Shown here: piece after piece, positions 1-8,589 of the stretch
Layout of the letters: every line of letters begins with the position of its first letter
Numbering within the stretch: the first letter of the stretch is position 1
Assembly: GCA_964407695.1 (NCBI GenBank)
Contig: CAYOWQ010000002.1
Location: forward strand, 124,001 to 188,000
Direction: 5' to 3'
Origin: CAYOWQ01 sp964407695
GTDB lineage: Bacteria; Planctomycetota; Phycisphaerae; Phycisphaerales; SM1A02
DNA: 64,000 bases
Notes under the pieces: generated by a model
What the model was told of the DNA's origin: nothing
Seen by the model: the letters and a program-made list of their open reading frames with translations, nothing else
The model's database searches: none
Translations under genes and position numbers: made by a program

Positions 1-490
1 CAACCTTGAGGCCGGCAATTTCGCCGGCATCCTTGGTGGCCTGGCGCTGGGCATCGTTGAAGTAGGCTGGGACGGTGATAACAGCTCGGTCAACCTTCTC
101 ACCGAGGTAGTCTTCGGCAGTCTTCTTGAGATCCTGAAGGATCATTGCGGAGACCTCGGGCGGGGTGTAGTCCTTGCCGCGAATTCGCACTTTCACCAGA
201 TCATCCGCGCCGCCGACGACTTCGTAGGGCACCAGCTTCTCTTCGGCCTCAACCTCGCGGTGACGCCGACCCATAAACCGCTTGATGGAGAACACGGTGT
301 TCTTGGGGTTGGTGACCTGCTGATGGCGGGCGGTCTGGCCGACGAGGCGCTCGCCCTTGTCGGTAAAGCCGACGACCGAGGGGGTCGTGCGGTTGCCGGA
401 AGAGTTAATGAGAACCTTGGGCTGGGCGCCTTCCATCACGGCGACCACGGAGTTGGTGGTTCCCAGATCGATTCCGATGATTTTTGACAT
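1..490 (-). CDS. dnaK: Molecular chaperone DnaK (Hsp70), N-terminal part only
   Basis: This is the start of an Hsp70 chaperone, an ATPase that binds unfolded polypeptides in the cytoplasm with DnaJ and GrpE. About 163 residues are visible and the rest lies beyond the window edge. The protein opens with the family's phosphate-binding signature GIDLGTTNS (residues 6-14). It also shows the conserved FSIKRFMGR stretch and the second nucleotide-binding segment AVITVPAYFNDAQRQATKDA near the cut end. The start ATG at 488-490 has an AAAGGA-type ribosome site a short distance upstream. No grpE or dnaJ is visible on this side. Identification is very secure; regulation cannot be judged, because only a half-match to a CIRCE element was seen upstream. 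Confidence 0.98.
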   Translation of the reverse strand, partial: MSKIIGIDLGTTNSVVAVMEGAQPKVLINSSGNRTTPSVVGFTDKGERLVGQTARHQQVTNPKNTVFSIKRFMGRRHREVEAEEKLVPYEVVGGADDLVKVRIRGKDYTPPEVSAMILQDLKKTAEDYLGEKVDRAVITVPAYFNDAQRQATKDAGEIAGLKV

Positions 491-656
491 GGTTGGGTTA
501 GTTCCTTTCTCGCCGGGGGATGCCCGGCCACCGGACATGTCGCAACACCGGTGCCAATTTGCCCATTTGAAAACAGGCTGAATTCACGACCATCCGTGGC
601 AGCATCGGCCAATCATGAGCACTCGCCCTGCCAATTTGACAGGACAATCCGGAAAT

Positions 657-1259
657 TCACGCGGCCGGGGCCAGCGCAAGGTCTTGCGATTCGCCGGCCT
701 CAGGGAGAACCGGCGAACCGCGCAGAACCTCTCGCGGGCGCTGGATGGAAAGCGCCCGCATGCATGTGGGAATTCGTCCTAATTGGCTGTTCACAACCTG
801 AGCATCGAGCTCGCCGATGCCGTCGGCATGTTCGCAAGCCTGGACCAGTTCCTCCTCCAACGCGTCAGCACACGACACGGCCTGCGCCGACAGTGCAGCG
901 ATGGAAACCCCCTCCGATTTCCCTGCCGCTGCAAAATCCCGGAGAGCTCGGACCCAGAGGGCCGTCGCACCGATCTCGCCGCGTCGAGACCGATGTGACC
1001 TGCTCAGCAGTGATCCCCACCTCGACCACTCCACCACCAGCGACTGCACCAGCTCCATGGCGACCTCGGGCACGCCATAGGAGAGCTCAAGCACTCTCTG
1101 CAGGGCAAGGCTCATCGCGGCGACCCGGCGCAACCGGGGCTCTGTCCACTGGGCTGCAGGACGCGAAAGGTCCTGCCTTCCGTTTCGCAGAATTCGCTCG
1201 ATAACGACTTGGAAGCAGCCTTCCCTTAGCCCGCGCTCGATGGTGTTGATACTCAGCAT
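657..1259 (-). CDS. Hypothetical protein, about 200 residues
   Basis: I do not recognise this protein. It is mostly helical by eye, with no signal peptide or membrane segment, and has an Arg-rich middle. The longest frame begins at 1283, but I prefer the ATG at 1257-1259 (MLSINTIERG). That ATG has a GAGGG ribosome site about ten bases upstream, whereas the first ATG overlaps the -10 box of a good promoter (1284-1311). The segment TIERGLREGCFQVVIERILRNGR looks like a real helical start. The gene stands alone between dnaK on the same strand and a divergent gene at 1442. Coding status is likely from frame length, start signals and composition; function is unknown. Confidence 0.6.
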   Translation of the reverse strand: MLSINTIERGLREGCFQVVIERILRNGRQDLSRPAAQWTEPRLRRVAAMSLALQRVLELSYGVPEVAMELVQSLVVEWSRWGSLLSRSHRSRRGEIGATALWVRALRDFAAAGKSEGVSIAALSAQAVSCADALEEELVQACEHADGIGELDAQVVNSQLGRIPTCMRALSIQRPREVLRGSPVLPEAGESQDLALAPAA

Positions 1260-1283
1260 TTGAAGTATCCCTCTGTTCGCCAT

Positions 1284-1311
1284 ATGTTATCTACTGTTTG
1301 GTATACGTCAA
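1284..1311 (-). promoter_or_regulatory. Predicted sigma-70-type promoter for the hypothetical gene 657-1259
   Basis: Read on the minus strand, TTGACG (1306-1311) is followed after 16 bases by TAACAT (1284-1289). The -10 box touches the first ATG of the downstream frame, so the second ATG at 1259 is the more credible start. The surrounding block of about 70 bases is visibly AT-rich compared with its GC-rich neighbours. Confidence 0.5.
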
Positions 1312-1441
1312 GTGCAATTCGACATATTTTCGATTATTTTTTGGGTAACAAAATGCTTCTCTATGGCGCTCTATCAATCCGAGGGCGTCAATTCCCAATT
1401 GAGTTGTGATAGATTGTTCGGGTTCGAAACAGGAGAGACCG

Positions 1442-2350
1442 ATGCCGCCAGAAGCCAACCAACCCGTCTATGTGATGGCTCCGGCCCCTTCCAACGGCCT
1501 TGGCCAGGCCGGATTCATTGTCAGCCTCGTGGGGTGGTTCACCCTTGGATTGCTCTGTCCGATCGGACTGATTCTGAGCTTTTTCGGGCTCTTCCGACGT
1601 CCCCGCGGTTTCGCAACCGCGGGCGTGATCCTCGGCCTCGTCGGCAGCATCGTTTTTGTGATCATCGGCCTCGTTCTTACCGTGGCAGTGACCGCCGCGG
1701 TCTTCTCTGGTTCGGCACTCTACATGGCGCTGAATGATCCGGAGCAATTCGAGCTAGCCGCGGACATGACCGAGATCGTTACGGCCGCCGAGTCGTACAG
1801 GTCGGACAACCACGTTCCCCCTCCATCTCTAACCACACTCGGGCTGGACCCCGATGCGTTGAAGGATCCGTGGGATTCGCCCTATGAGTATGTGCTCAAG
1901 AACGATTCACGGTGTGGATTCGACGTGATCAGCCGAGGGCCGGATCATCGGCTTGGATCAGAGGACGACATCACGTTGACGAGCCTCGATCAGCTGTTTT
2001 CCAACTACATTCAGGTCAACAAGACCAAGCTGGGAAATGGCGGCAGGATGGAGATCAAGATCGGGTCGCGGACCATCGAACTCCTCGCCGACGAAAAGGG
2101 AAGCACCATTACGATTCACGCGGGAGACAAAGTCATTCGCCTCAATGGAACCTCGGGCGGCCAGGGCAGCCTGAAAGTGCGTTCCGCGGATGGCTCGTCG
2201 AAGTTTGAACTGGCCGATGCCACCGTCCGATCTGTGGAACCGGAGCCCAATGATGCAGCTAGCCAGCCAGCTGGTGCGGCCGCACCGGCATCAGCGCCAG
2301 CTGCCACCGAGCCAGTCGTCGAGGCCGATTCGGCTGAATCAATGGATTGA
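1442..2350 (+). CDS. Membrane protein with DUF4190-like N-terminus and type II secretion GspG-like C-terminal domain
   Basis: The protein of about 302 residues starts at ATG 1442, seven bases after an AGGAGAG ribosome site; the frame opens earlier but without signals. Two hydrophobic segments (about residues 22-45 and 52-80) flank a short Arg-rich loop, as in DUF4190-type small membrane domains. After them comes a stretch typical of the GspG pseudopilin C-terminus: DPWDSPYEYVLKN, then a GPDHRLGSEDDI motif resembling its Ca-binding loop. The remaining part is soluble, and the tail is rich in Ala, Pro and Glu. This combination is common among planctomycete proteins, but its role is not established. 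No secretion genes sit beside it. It stands alone upstream of the feo operon. Confidence 0.7.
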   Translation: MPPEANQPVYVMAPAPSNGLGQAGFIVSLVGWFTLGLLCPIGLILSFFGLFRRPRGFATAGVILGLVGSIVFVIIGLVLTVAVTAAVFSGSALYMALNDPEQFELAADMTEIVTAAESYRSDNHVPPPSLTTLGLDPDALKDPWDSPYEYVLKNDSRCGFDVISRGPDHRLGSEDDITLTSLDQLFSNYIQVNKTKLGNGGRMEIKIGSRTIELLADEKGSTITIHAGDKVIRLNGTSGGQGSLKVRSADGSSKFELADATVRSVEPEPNDAASQPAGAAAPASAPAATEPVVEADSAESMD

Positions 2351-2424
2351 CACAGTCCGACCGTCTCGCTGACTCCGTCTCCAACGATCGGATTGTCGGG
2401 AACGCCGAGGGTCAAACTAGGCAG

Positions 2425-2453
2425 TTGGCCCAATCCTGGATATCCTGTAATTG
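2425..2453 (+). promoter_or_regulatory. Predicted promoter of the feo operon
   Basis: TTGGCC (2425-2430) and TAATTG (2448-2453) are separated by 17 bases just upstream of feoA. Transcription would begin near 2460, inside the Fur-box-like palindrome. This arrangement fits iron-dependent repression and places the annotated ATG (2470) only about ten bases from the transcript start. Confidence 0.5.
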
Positions 2454-2466
2454 AGACTGATTCTCA
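2452..2466. promoter_or_regulatory. Fur-box-like operator at feoA
   Basis: The 15-base palindrome TGAGACTGATTCTCA differs at one constrained position from the TGAnAATnATTnTCA form of the Fur box. It overlaps the downstream edge of the predicted -10 box and ends four bases before the first possible ATG of feoA. This position fits repression by Fur when iron is sufficient. The call is based on motif match and context only. Confidence 0.7.
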
Positions 2467-2469
2467 TTC

Positions 2470-2754
2470 ATGGACGGTTCACCCAGGATTTTCATTCGGC
2501 AGCGTGCGTTCGTTGCGGTGCCGTTGTCGCAACTGAAGGTTGGTGAATGGGCGACCGTGTCCATCGCGGATCTGCGCTGCGACGAATGTGAACTGTTGAA
2601 TGCGATGGGATTGACCGATCAATGCCGCCTGCGGGTGTGCAAGATCGGGGAACCCTGCATCGTGCAAGTGAATCACACCCGACTGGGACTCTCGGGAGAA
2701 TTGGCCAAGAAAATCCTTGTGCGTCCCGTTCCGCCTTCCGCTTCAATTCCATGA
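2470..2754 (+). CDS. feoA: Ferrous iron transport protein A (FeoA)
   Basis: FeoA is a small cytoplasmic SH3-like protein needed for Fe(II) uptake through FeoB. The frame gives 94 residues: PLSQLKVGEWATVSI followed by LNAMGLTDQCRLRV and VNHTRLGLSGELAKKILV, the usual FeoA order. FeoA proteins usually begin just before the PLSxL motif, so about 16 N-terminal residues look extra. A GTG at 2518 would give the expected start, and the promoter and Fur-box positions also argue against the ATG at 2470; neither start has a clear ribosome site. The gene overlaps feoB by four bases (ATGA), which implies translational coupling. Regulation is probably by Fur through the adjacent operator. Confidence 0.92.
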   Translation: MDGSPRIFIRQRAFVAVPLSQLKVGEWATVSIADLRCDECELLNAMGLTDQCRLRVCKIGEPCIVQVNHTRLGLSGELAKKILVRPVPPSASIP

Positions 2755-4718
2755 CTCGGCCTGACGGCTCCCAAGGGATCGCGACCGCCGTGGTCGAGGC
2801 TCGACGCATTGCGATGCTGGGGAATCCGAACACCGGCAAGACGACCCTCTTCAATCGACTCTGTGGCGTACGGGCCAAGACGGCAAACTTCCCGGGAAGC
2901 ACGGTAGAGTCGCGCATCGGTCACGTGAACTACCGAGGCAAGCGACTTGAGATCGTTGATCTTCCGGGAGTGTATGGCTTGAACCTGAACGTGCCGGAGT
3001 CGGCACTGTGCCGTGATTGTCTTGATGGAAAGATCGCTGGGTGTCGGCCGGATGCGATCCTTGTTGTCGCCGACGCCACGAACCTGCATCGCAATCTTCT
3101 GTTCGCAGCCCAGGCGCTTCGGTGTGGGCTTCCGACGGTTGTGGCGTTGAACATGAAGGACCTGGCGGCCCGAAAGGGCTTGACAATCAACTGCGACTCG
3201 CTGGGGCAGGCGATGGGGTGCCGCGTGGTCGCTGTCTCGGGCCGACGGGGCGAAGGGATCGACCAACTGCTGGACGCTCTGCAACTTCCCGAAATGACAA
3301 CGGCAGCGCTGCCGCCCGTCGGCGACAGCGCTGCCTGCTCCGCGTGGGCAGAGGAGTTGGTCAATGGGAGCGTCGGCGGGACCGACGCCGTCGGTGGCGA
3401 GAGCGACCGAATCATCGATCGGCTTGATGCAACATTCACGCATCCAGTGCTCGGGTTGCTGACCTTTGTGCTGGTGATGGCCGGGCTGTTTGCGACGCTC
3501 TTCTTATTGGCCGCGTTGCCGATGCAATTAATTGAGTTGGTGTTCGATCGTCTGGGCGGCGTCGTGCATGCATGGCTTCCAGAGGGCGCTGTCGCCGACC
3601 TGCTGGCCGACGGCGTGGTGGGCGGGTTGGCGGGCACGCTGGTGTTCCTCCCACAAATCTGTCTGCTCTTTTTCCTGTTGAGCCTCCTTGAGGATACGGG
3701 GTATCTCGCGCGAGCTTCGTTTGTCATGGATCGGATCATGCGGCGTTTCGGCCTGCCGGGACAGGCGTTTGTTCCTCTGCTGTCGAGTCATGCGTGCGCC
3801 TTGCCGGGCATCATGGCAACACGGCTGATTCCGGACCGGCGCGACCGGCTGGCCACGATTCTCGTGGCGCCCTTCATGAGTTGTTCGGCTCGAGTTCCCG
3901 TCTATGTGCTTCTGACCACCCTTCTGTTTCCGAAGTCTCCACTCCTTGCGGGAGCGGCCTTTGCGGGGTGCTACCTGCTTGGAGCCACTGCGGCGATGCT
4001 GACAGCCCTGATCGCCAGGCGCACGATCCTGAAGGGAGCATCGCGGCCAATGTTTCTTGAGTTGCCGACATACAAGTGGCCATCATTGAGAACCGCGGCG
4101 CTGGCCGCGATGGATCGCTCACTTGTCTTTCTCAAGAACGCCGGCACGGTGATCATGGCGATCTGCGTCATCATGTGGTGGCTCAGCGCCTATCCCCGAG
4201 CGGACGCGGGCCCGGCCGAGTCACCTGCGGCGATCGTCGACCATGATGCAGACACTGAGTCATTGGCCGCGGCTGATGATGCGGAACAGGCGCAGCGCCA
4301 ACTGGATCACAGCTTTGCCGGGATGATCGGGCGGGCCGTGGAGCCGGTGTTCGCGCCGATCGGGTGCGATTGGAGGATGTCGATCGCCGTGCTGACCAGT
4401 TTTGCAGCGAGAGAGGTTTTCAATTCGTCGCTTGCGGTGCTGCTGCGGACGGGCGACGACGTCGCCGATCCGACGGTGATCGAGGCGATCCGCAACGCGA
4501 AGCGTGACGACGGTTCACCGCTGCTGACGACGTCGAGCGCTGCGAGCCTGCTTGTGTTCTACGTCCTGGCGATGCAGTGCCTCCCGACATTGGCGGTGAC
4601 GCGTCGAGAGACCGGAACCTGGAAATGGGCGGGACTGCAACTGGGATACATGTCGGTATTGGCCTGGATCATGGCGTTGATCACCCACCAAGGGCTATTG
4701 ATGCTGGGAGTGCCCTGA
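2751..4718 (+). CDS. feoB: Ferrous iron transporter FeoB
   Basis: FeoB is the inner-membrane Fe(II) importer with a fused N-terminal G-protein domain. The 655-residue protein shows G1 (GNPNTGKTT, residues 24-32), G3 (DLPGVY, 70-75) and G4 (NMKD, 134-137), followed by a polytopic membrane part from about residue 230. Three cysteines at residues 87, 90 and 98 lie in the segment after G3, which I do not recall as universal. A polar insert rich in Asp and Ala (about residues 490-525) interrupts the membrane domain. The length is shorter than the E. coli protein (about 770). The start is the ATG at 2751, overlapping the feoA stop; the track of the frame farther upstream lies inside feoA. The 3' end overlaps the next small gene (TGATG). 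Confidence 0.97.
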   Translation: MTRPDGSQGIATAVVEARRIAMLGNPNTGKTTLFNRLCGVRAKTANFPGSTVESRIGHVNYRGKRLEIVDLPGVYGLNLNVPESALCRDCLDGKIAGCRPDAILVVADATNLHRNLLFAAQALRCGLPTVVALNMKDLAARKGLTINCDSLGQAMGCRVVAVSGRRGEGIDQLLDALQLPEMTTAALPPVGDSAACSAWAEELVNGSVGGTDAVGGESDRIIDRLDATFTHPVLGLLTFVLVMAGLFATLFLLAALPMQLIELVFDRLGGVVHAWLPEGAVADLLADGVVGGLAGTLVFLPQICLLFFLLSLLEDTGYLARASFVMDRIMRRFGLPGQAFVPLLSSHACALPGIMATRLIPDRRDRLATILVAPFMSCSARVPVYVLLTTLLFPKSPLLAGAAFAGCYLLGATAAMLTALIARRTILKGASRPMFLELPTYKWPSLRTAALAAMDRSLVFLKNAGTVIMAICVIMWWLSAYPRADAGPAESPAAIVDHDADTESLAAADDAEQAQRQLDHSFAGMIGRAVEPVFAPIGCDWRMSIAVLTSFAAREVFNSSLAVLLRTGDDVADPTVIEAIRNAKRDDGSPLLTTSSAASLLVFYVLAMQCLPTLAVTRRETGTWKWAGLQLGYMSVLAWIMALITHQGLLMLGVP

Positions 4719-4915
4719 TGAGCCTGCCCTGGAACGATTGGCAGTTCTGGGTGGTTTCGCTTGCGGCCGTTGTGGCCCTGGCGATCCTGTATCGCGTATT
4801 TCGGCCTGCGAAACGAACACAGGATGGCTGTCGAGGCTGCCCTTCGAAGGGGGTTGAAGCGTCTCGGCGAGCGTCGCTGACGATTGAACGCCGAAAGCCT
4901 GCAAAAAGTAATTGA
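4718..4915 (+). CDS. Small FeoB-associated membrane protein with a Cys pair
   Basis: This 65-residue protein begins at the ATG that overlaps the feoB stop codon (TGATG), so its translation is probably coupled to feoB. It has one membrane segment (about residues 9-25) followed by a basic cytoplasmic-type tail containing DGCRGCPSKG. That layout matches the short FeoB-associated Cys-rich membrane proteins that accompany feoB in many bacteria, here reduced to a single CxxC. The likely role is accessory to iron uptake, possibly FeoC-like, but this is inferred from position and layout. No DNA-binding domain of the enterobacterial FeoC kind is present. Confidence 0.75.
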   Translation: MSLPWNDWQFWVVSLAAVVALAILYRVFRPAKRTQDGCRGCPSKGVEASRRASLTIERRKPAKSN

Positions 4916-4996
4916 CTCTGGGCATCGGTGCGCCCACACTGGGAAGTCGGTCGCGGCCGGACCGTGATCTTTCAATTCGCACAGGAGAGGGACCAG

Positions 4997-7900
4997 ATGA
5001 AACAGCGGCAGGTTATCGGAATTGCCCTGGCGATATGGGCCGCGGGCTCGTCAATGGCTTCCCAGGTCAGTGTGAATTGGATCGGTCGATCCGGCGGTGT
5101 GTGGGGCACCTCGACAAACTGGAATCCGCGCGTGGTGCCCAACAACGGGGCGGACACGTATCTCGTGGGAGTGACTGATGGCGCAGCGTCGGTGATCATC
5201 AACGTCTCACCGGTGATTGACGGCTTGACCATCGGCGACGATGACCTGGTGACGCTGAACAACAATCTGCTGCTCGGCGTGGGACCGATCAGCAATGACG
5301 GCGTGCTGTTCATCAATTCCCTGGGGAACACTACTGACCTGCGGGTGCAGTTCTCGACGGGATGGTCTGGCTCGGGCCAGGTTTCGTTTTCCAACACGCA
5401 GGCGAATCGCCTGTATGGCCTGAACAACGGTATTCGGCTGACCAATGAACTCGGTCACTCGATCATCGGGAGCCTGCAATTGGGCATCAACTCGCTGGCC
5501 CTCACCAACCACGGTCTCATCGAGGCCACACTATCCAATGGCATCAACCTCGACGTGACCGACGCCCAGACGCTGATCAACGACGGCATCCTGCAGGCCA
5601 GCAGCGGCTCGCAGCTGCAGGTCGTTGGGGGCACCACCATTGCCAACACCGGCGGACTTATTCGGGCTCTCGCGGGCAGCGAGGTTCGCCTTAACGGGAC
5701 CACCACGATCATCGGCGGCACTCTGGGTACCGAGGGCGACGGCATCCTTCGGAACTCAAGCACGCTCACCCTCGACGCGGTGACACTGGACGATGCGCTC
5801 ACCATCAACAACGGCACCCTGACCATTCTCAAGAACGACAACGTCCTGATCGGCCCGCTCAACGTCAACTCCGGCGGCAACTCCACCGATCTTCGTTTCG
5901 ACACCACGCCCTACACGTTGACCGACAACGCCCTGATCAACTGCACCAATACCCAGACGAATCGCCTCTACGGCCTCACCAACGGGCACCGGCTGATCGT
6001 TCCTTCTGCGGCCACGATTCACGGCGGCATGCAGCTGGGCATCAACCAGATGGCCCTGACCAATCATGGACTGATCGACTCGGACTCATCTGCCGGCATC
6101 AATGTTGACGTGACCGACGCCCAGACGCTGTTCAACGACGGAATTCTCCGGGCCAGCAACGGCTCGGTGCTTCAGACTGTTGGAGGCACCACGATCGACA
6201 ACACCGGCGGGCTCATTCAGGCTCTCGCGGGCAGCGAGGTTCGCCTTAACGGGACCACCACGATCATCGGTGGGACGATCATGACCGACGGAACGGGAGT
6301 CATTCGGAACTCAAGCACGCTCACCCTCGACGCGGTGACACTGGACGATGCGCTCACCATCAACAACGGCACCCTGACGATTCTGAAGAACGACAACGTC
6401 CTGATCGGCCCGCTCAACGTCAACTCCGGAGGCAACTCCACCGATCTTCGCTTCGACACCACTCCCTACACGCTGACCGACAACGCCCTGATCAACTGCA
6501 CCAATACCCAGGCGAATCGACTCTACGGCCTCACCAATACGCATCGGCTGGTCGTTTCGGAGTCGGCCACGATTCACGGCGGCATGCAGCTGGGCATCAA
6601 TCAGATGGCCCTGACCAATCACGGCCTGATCGACTCGGACTCATCTGCCGGCATCAACGTTGACGTGACCGACGCCCAGACGCTGATCAACGACGGCATC
6701 CTGCAGGCCAGCAACGGCTCGGTGCTTCAGACTGTTGGAGGCACCACGATCGACAACACCGGCGGGCTCATTCAGGCTCTCGCGGGCAGCGAGGTTCGCC
6801 TTAACGGGACCACCACGATCATCGGCGGCACTCTGGGTACCGAGGGCGACGGCATCCTTCGGAACTCAAGCACGCTCACCCTCGACGCGGTGACACTGGA
6901 CGATGCGCTCACCATCAACAACGGCACCCTGACCATTCTCAAGAACGACAACGTCCTGATCGGCCCGCTCAACGTCAACTCCGGCGGCAACTCCACCGAT
7001 CTTCGTTTCGACACCACGCCCTACACGTTGACCGACAACGCCCTGATCAACTGCACCAATACCCAGACGAATCGCCTCTACGGCCTCACCAACGGGCACC
7101 GGCTGATCGTTCCTTCTGCGGCCACGATTCACGGCGGCATGCAGCTGGGCATCAACCAGATGGCCCTGACCAATCATGGACTGATCGACTCGGACTCATC
7201 TGCCGGCATCAATGTTGACGTGACCGACGCCCAGACGCTGTTCAACGACGGAATTCTCCGGGCCAGCAACGGCTCGGTGCTTCAGACTGTTGGAGGCACC
7301 ACGATCGACAACACCGGCGGGCTCATTCAGGCTCTCGCGGGCAGCGAGGTTCGCCTTAACGGGACCACCACGATCATCGGTGGGACGATCATGACCGACG
7401 GAACGGGAGTCATTCGGAACTCAAGCAATACACAGCTCGCCAACCTCACCAACACCGGCTCCTTCATCAGCAACAACGGCACTACATTGGATCTACTTGG
7501 TGTCGTGACCAATGACAATGTGATCTCGATCAACTCCACCGGCAACACCACGGATGTTCGCGCCGTGGCTGACGGCGCCACACTCGCCGGCTCCGGAATG
7601 ATGAGTTTCTCAAACACGCAGGTGAACCGACTGTACAGCACGAACTCGGCCTTCCGGATCTACAACGGTCCCGATCACACAATCGCGGGATCGGTGCAGA
7701 TCGGCATCAATCAATCCCGCTTCACGAACCAGGGAACATTGCTGACCAATACATCCAACGGCATGACCATCGATGTCAACGACGCCGGCGACTTTACCAA
7801 TGAGGGGCTCTTCCACCTCTCGGCCGGAAATGTCACCGTCAACCCGGGACCGTTCATCAACAGCGGCACCCTGGTGATTGACTCCGGCCGCACGCTGACG

Positions 7901-8539
7901 CGGGCCGCGTCCTGGCCGATCAGCCAGACGGGCGGTTTGCTGGAGGTCAACGGCACCCTGGCCCTGAGCAGCGCATCGGTCAATGTGACCGGAGGCACAC
8001 TGGGCGGAAACGGAGTCGTCAATGGAAACGTGTCTAATTCTTCCGGCAACGTGAACCCCGGCTCCTCCGCAGGGATACTGACGGTCAATGGGACCTACTC
8101 GCAAGGGGCAATGGGCCAATTCACGGCTGAGGTCGGAGGCTCAGACCCCGGCGCCGGGCATGATCGGCTTGCCGTCTCATCAACGGCGACACTGGCCGGC
8201 AACCTGACCGTGGCGAGAATCAACGGCTTCATTCCGAACGTGGGGCAGGAGTTCACGATCCTCACGGCCAGCTCGCGCATCGGCACGTTCGATTCGGTTT
8301 TCTCATGTGATCCGATCAATGTCGTCTACACCGACACGAGCGTCAAAGTAGTCTATGGCTTCGTCAGCAACGTACTCGGCGACGTCAATGGTGACGGGCT
8401 CGTGGACGGCGCTGACCTCGGCTTGCTGCTTGGCTCCTGGGGCGAATGTGAGGATGTGTGCTGTCTGGGCGACCTGAATCAGGATGAGAAGGTCGATGGT
8501 GCCGACCTCGGCCTGCTTCTCGGCAACTGGTCATTCTGA
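4997..8539 (+). CDS. Large secreted repetitive beta-helix-type protein with C-terminal dockerin-like repeats
   Basis: The protein of about 1180 residues starts at ATG 4997, after an AGGAGAGG ribosome site, with a signal peptide ending near residue 23 (MKQRQVIGIALAIWAAGSSM...). The middle consists of Asn/Thr/Gly-rich turns (NNGTLTIL, TDLRFDT, LINDGILQAS) typical of right-handed beta-helix adhesins or autotransporter passengers. It includes 185-residue tandem units (see the repeat entry). Near the C-terminus there is an AGHDRLAVSSTATLAGNLTV segment, then two dockerin-like Ca-binding repeats (DVNGDGLVDGADLGLLLGSWG and a second copy). There is no beta-barrel domain, so it is not a classical autotransporter. 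The likely role is a surface or extracellular structural protein. A transcription start was not identified with confidence. Confidence 0.85.
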   Translation: MKQRQVIGIALAIWAAGSSMASQVSVNWIGRSGGVWGTSTNWNPRVVPNNGADTYLVGVTDGAASVIINVSPVIDGLTIGDDDLVTLNNNLLLGVGPISNDGVLFINSLGNTTDLRVQFSTGWSGSGQVSFSNTQANRLYGLNNGIRLTNELGHSIIGSLQLGINSLALTNHGLIEATLSNGINLDVTDAQTLINDGILQASSGSQLQVVGGTTIANTGGLIRALAGSEVRLNGTTTIIGGTLGTEGDGILRNSSTLTLDAVTLDDALTINNGTLTILKNDNVLIGPLNVNSGGNSTDLRFDTTPYTLTDNALINCTNTQTNRLYGLTNGHRLIVPSAATIHGGMQLGINQMALTNHGLIDSDSSAGINVDVTDAQTLFNDGILRASNGSVLQTVGGTTIDNTGGLIQALAGSEVRLNGTTTIIGGTIMTDGTGVIRNSSTLTLDAVTLDDALTINNGTLTILKNDNVLIGPLNVNSGGNSTDLRFDTTPYTLTDNALINCTNTQANRLYGLTNTHRLVVSESATIHGGMQLGINQMALTNHGLIDSDSSAGINVDVTDAQTLINDGILQASNGSVLQTVGGTTIDNTGGLIQALAGSEVRLNGTTTIIGGTLGTEGDGILRNSSTLTLDAVTLDDALTINNGTLTILKNDNVLIGPLNVNSGGNSTDLRFDTTPYTLTDNALINCTNTQTNRLYGLTNGHRLIVPSAATIHGGMQLGINQMALTNHGLIDSDSSAGINVDVTDAQTLFNDGILRASNGSVLQTVGGTTIDNTGGLIQALAGSEVRLNGTTTIIGGTIMTDGTGVIRNSSNTQLANLTNTGSFISNNGTTLDLLGVVTNDNVISINSTGNTTDVRAVADGATLAGSGMMSFSNTQVNRLYSTNSAFRIYNGPDHTIAGSVQIGINQSRFTNQGTLLTNTSNGMTIDVNDAGDFTNEGLFHLSAGNVTVNPGPFINSGTLVIDSGRTLTRAASWPISQTGGLLEVNGTLALSSASVNVTGGTLGGNGVVNGNVSNSSGNVNPGSSAGILTVNGTYSQGAMGQFTAEVGGSDPGAGHDRLAVSSTATLAGNLTVARINGFIPNVGQEFTILTASSRIGTFDSVFSCDPINVVYTDTSVKVVYGFVSNVLGDVNGDGLVDGADLGLLLGSWGECEDVCCLGDLNQDEKVDGADLGLLLGNWSF
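5665..7427 (+). repeat. In-gene tandem repeats: 555-bp unit, with a higher-order 1110-bp duplication
   Basis: Within the large secreted protein gene, a unit of 555 bases (185 codons) is repeated about three times. The copies alternate in type: units one and three carry an LGTEGDG variant and unit two carries IMTDGTG. Comparing 5665-6317 with 6775-7427 (offset exactly 1110) I find no base difference over about 653 bases, while adjacent 555-base units differ at many sites. The identity stops sharply at 5664/6774 and after 6317/7427. This indicates a recent duplication or gene conversion of a two-unit block. Confidence 0.92.
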
Positions 8540-8589
8540 ATCGCCCGCACTGACACCGGCCGAGAGCATTGCACGGCTACGATGAAGCC

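Noticed and set aside
491..656. CIRCE-like element upstream of dnaK
   Set aside because: Only one half-site resembling GAGCACTC was found; the inverted partner is missing.
5665..7427. CRISPR-like array
   Set aside because: The repeats are long, contiguous, in frame with a secreted protein, and have no spacers.
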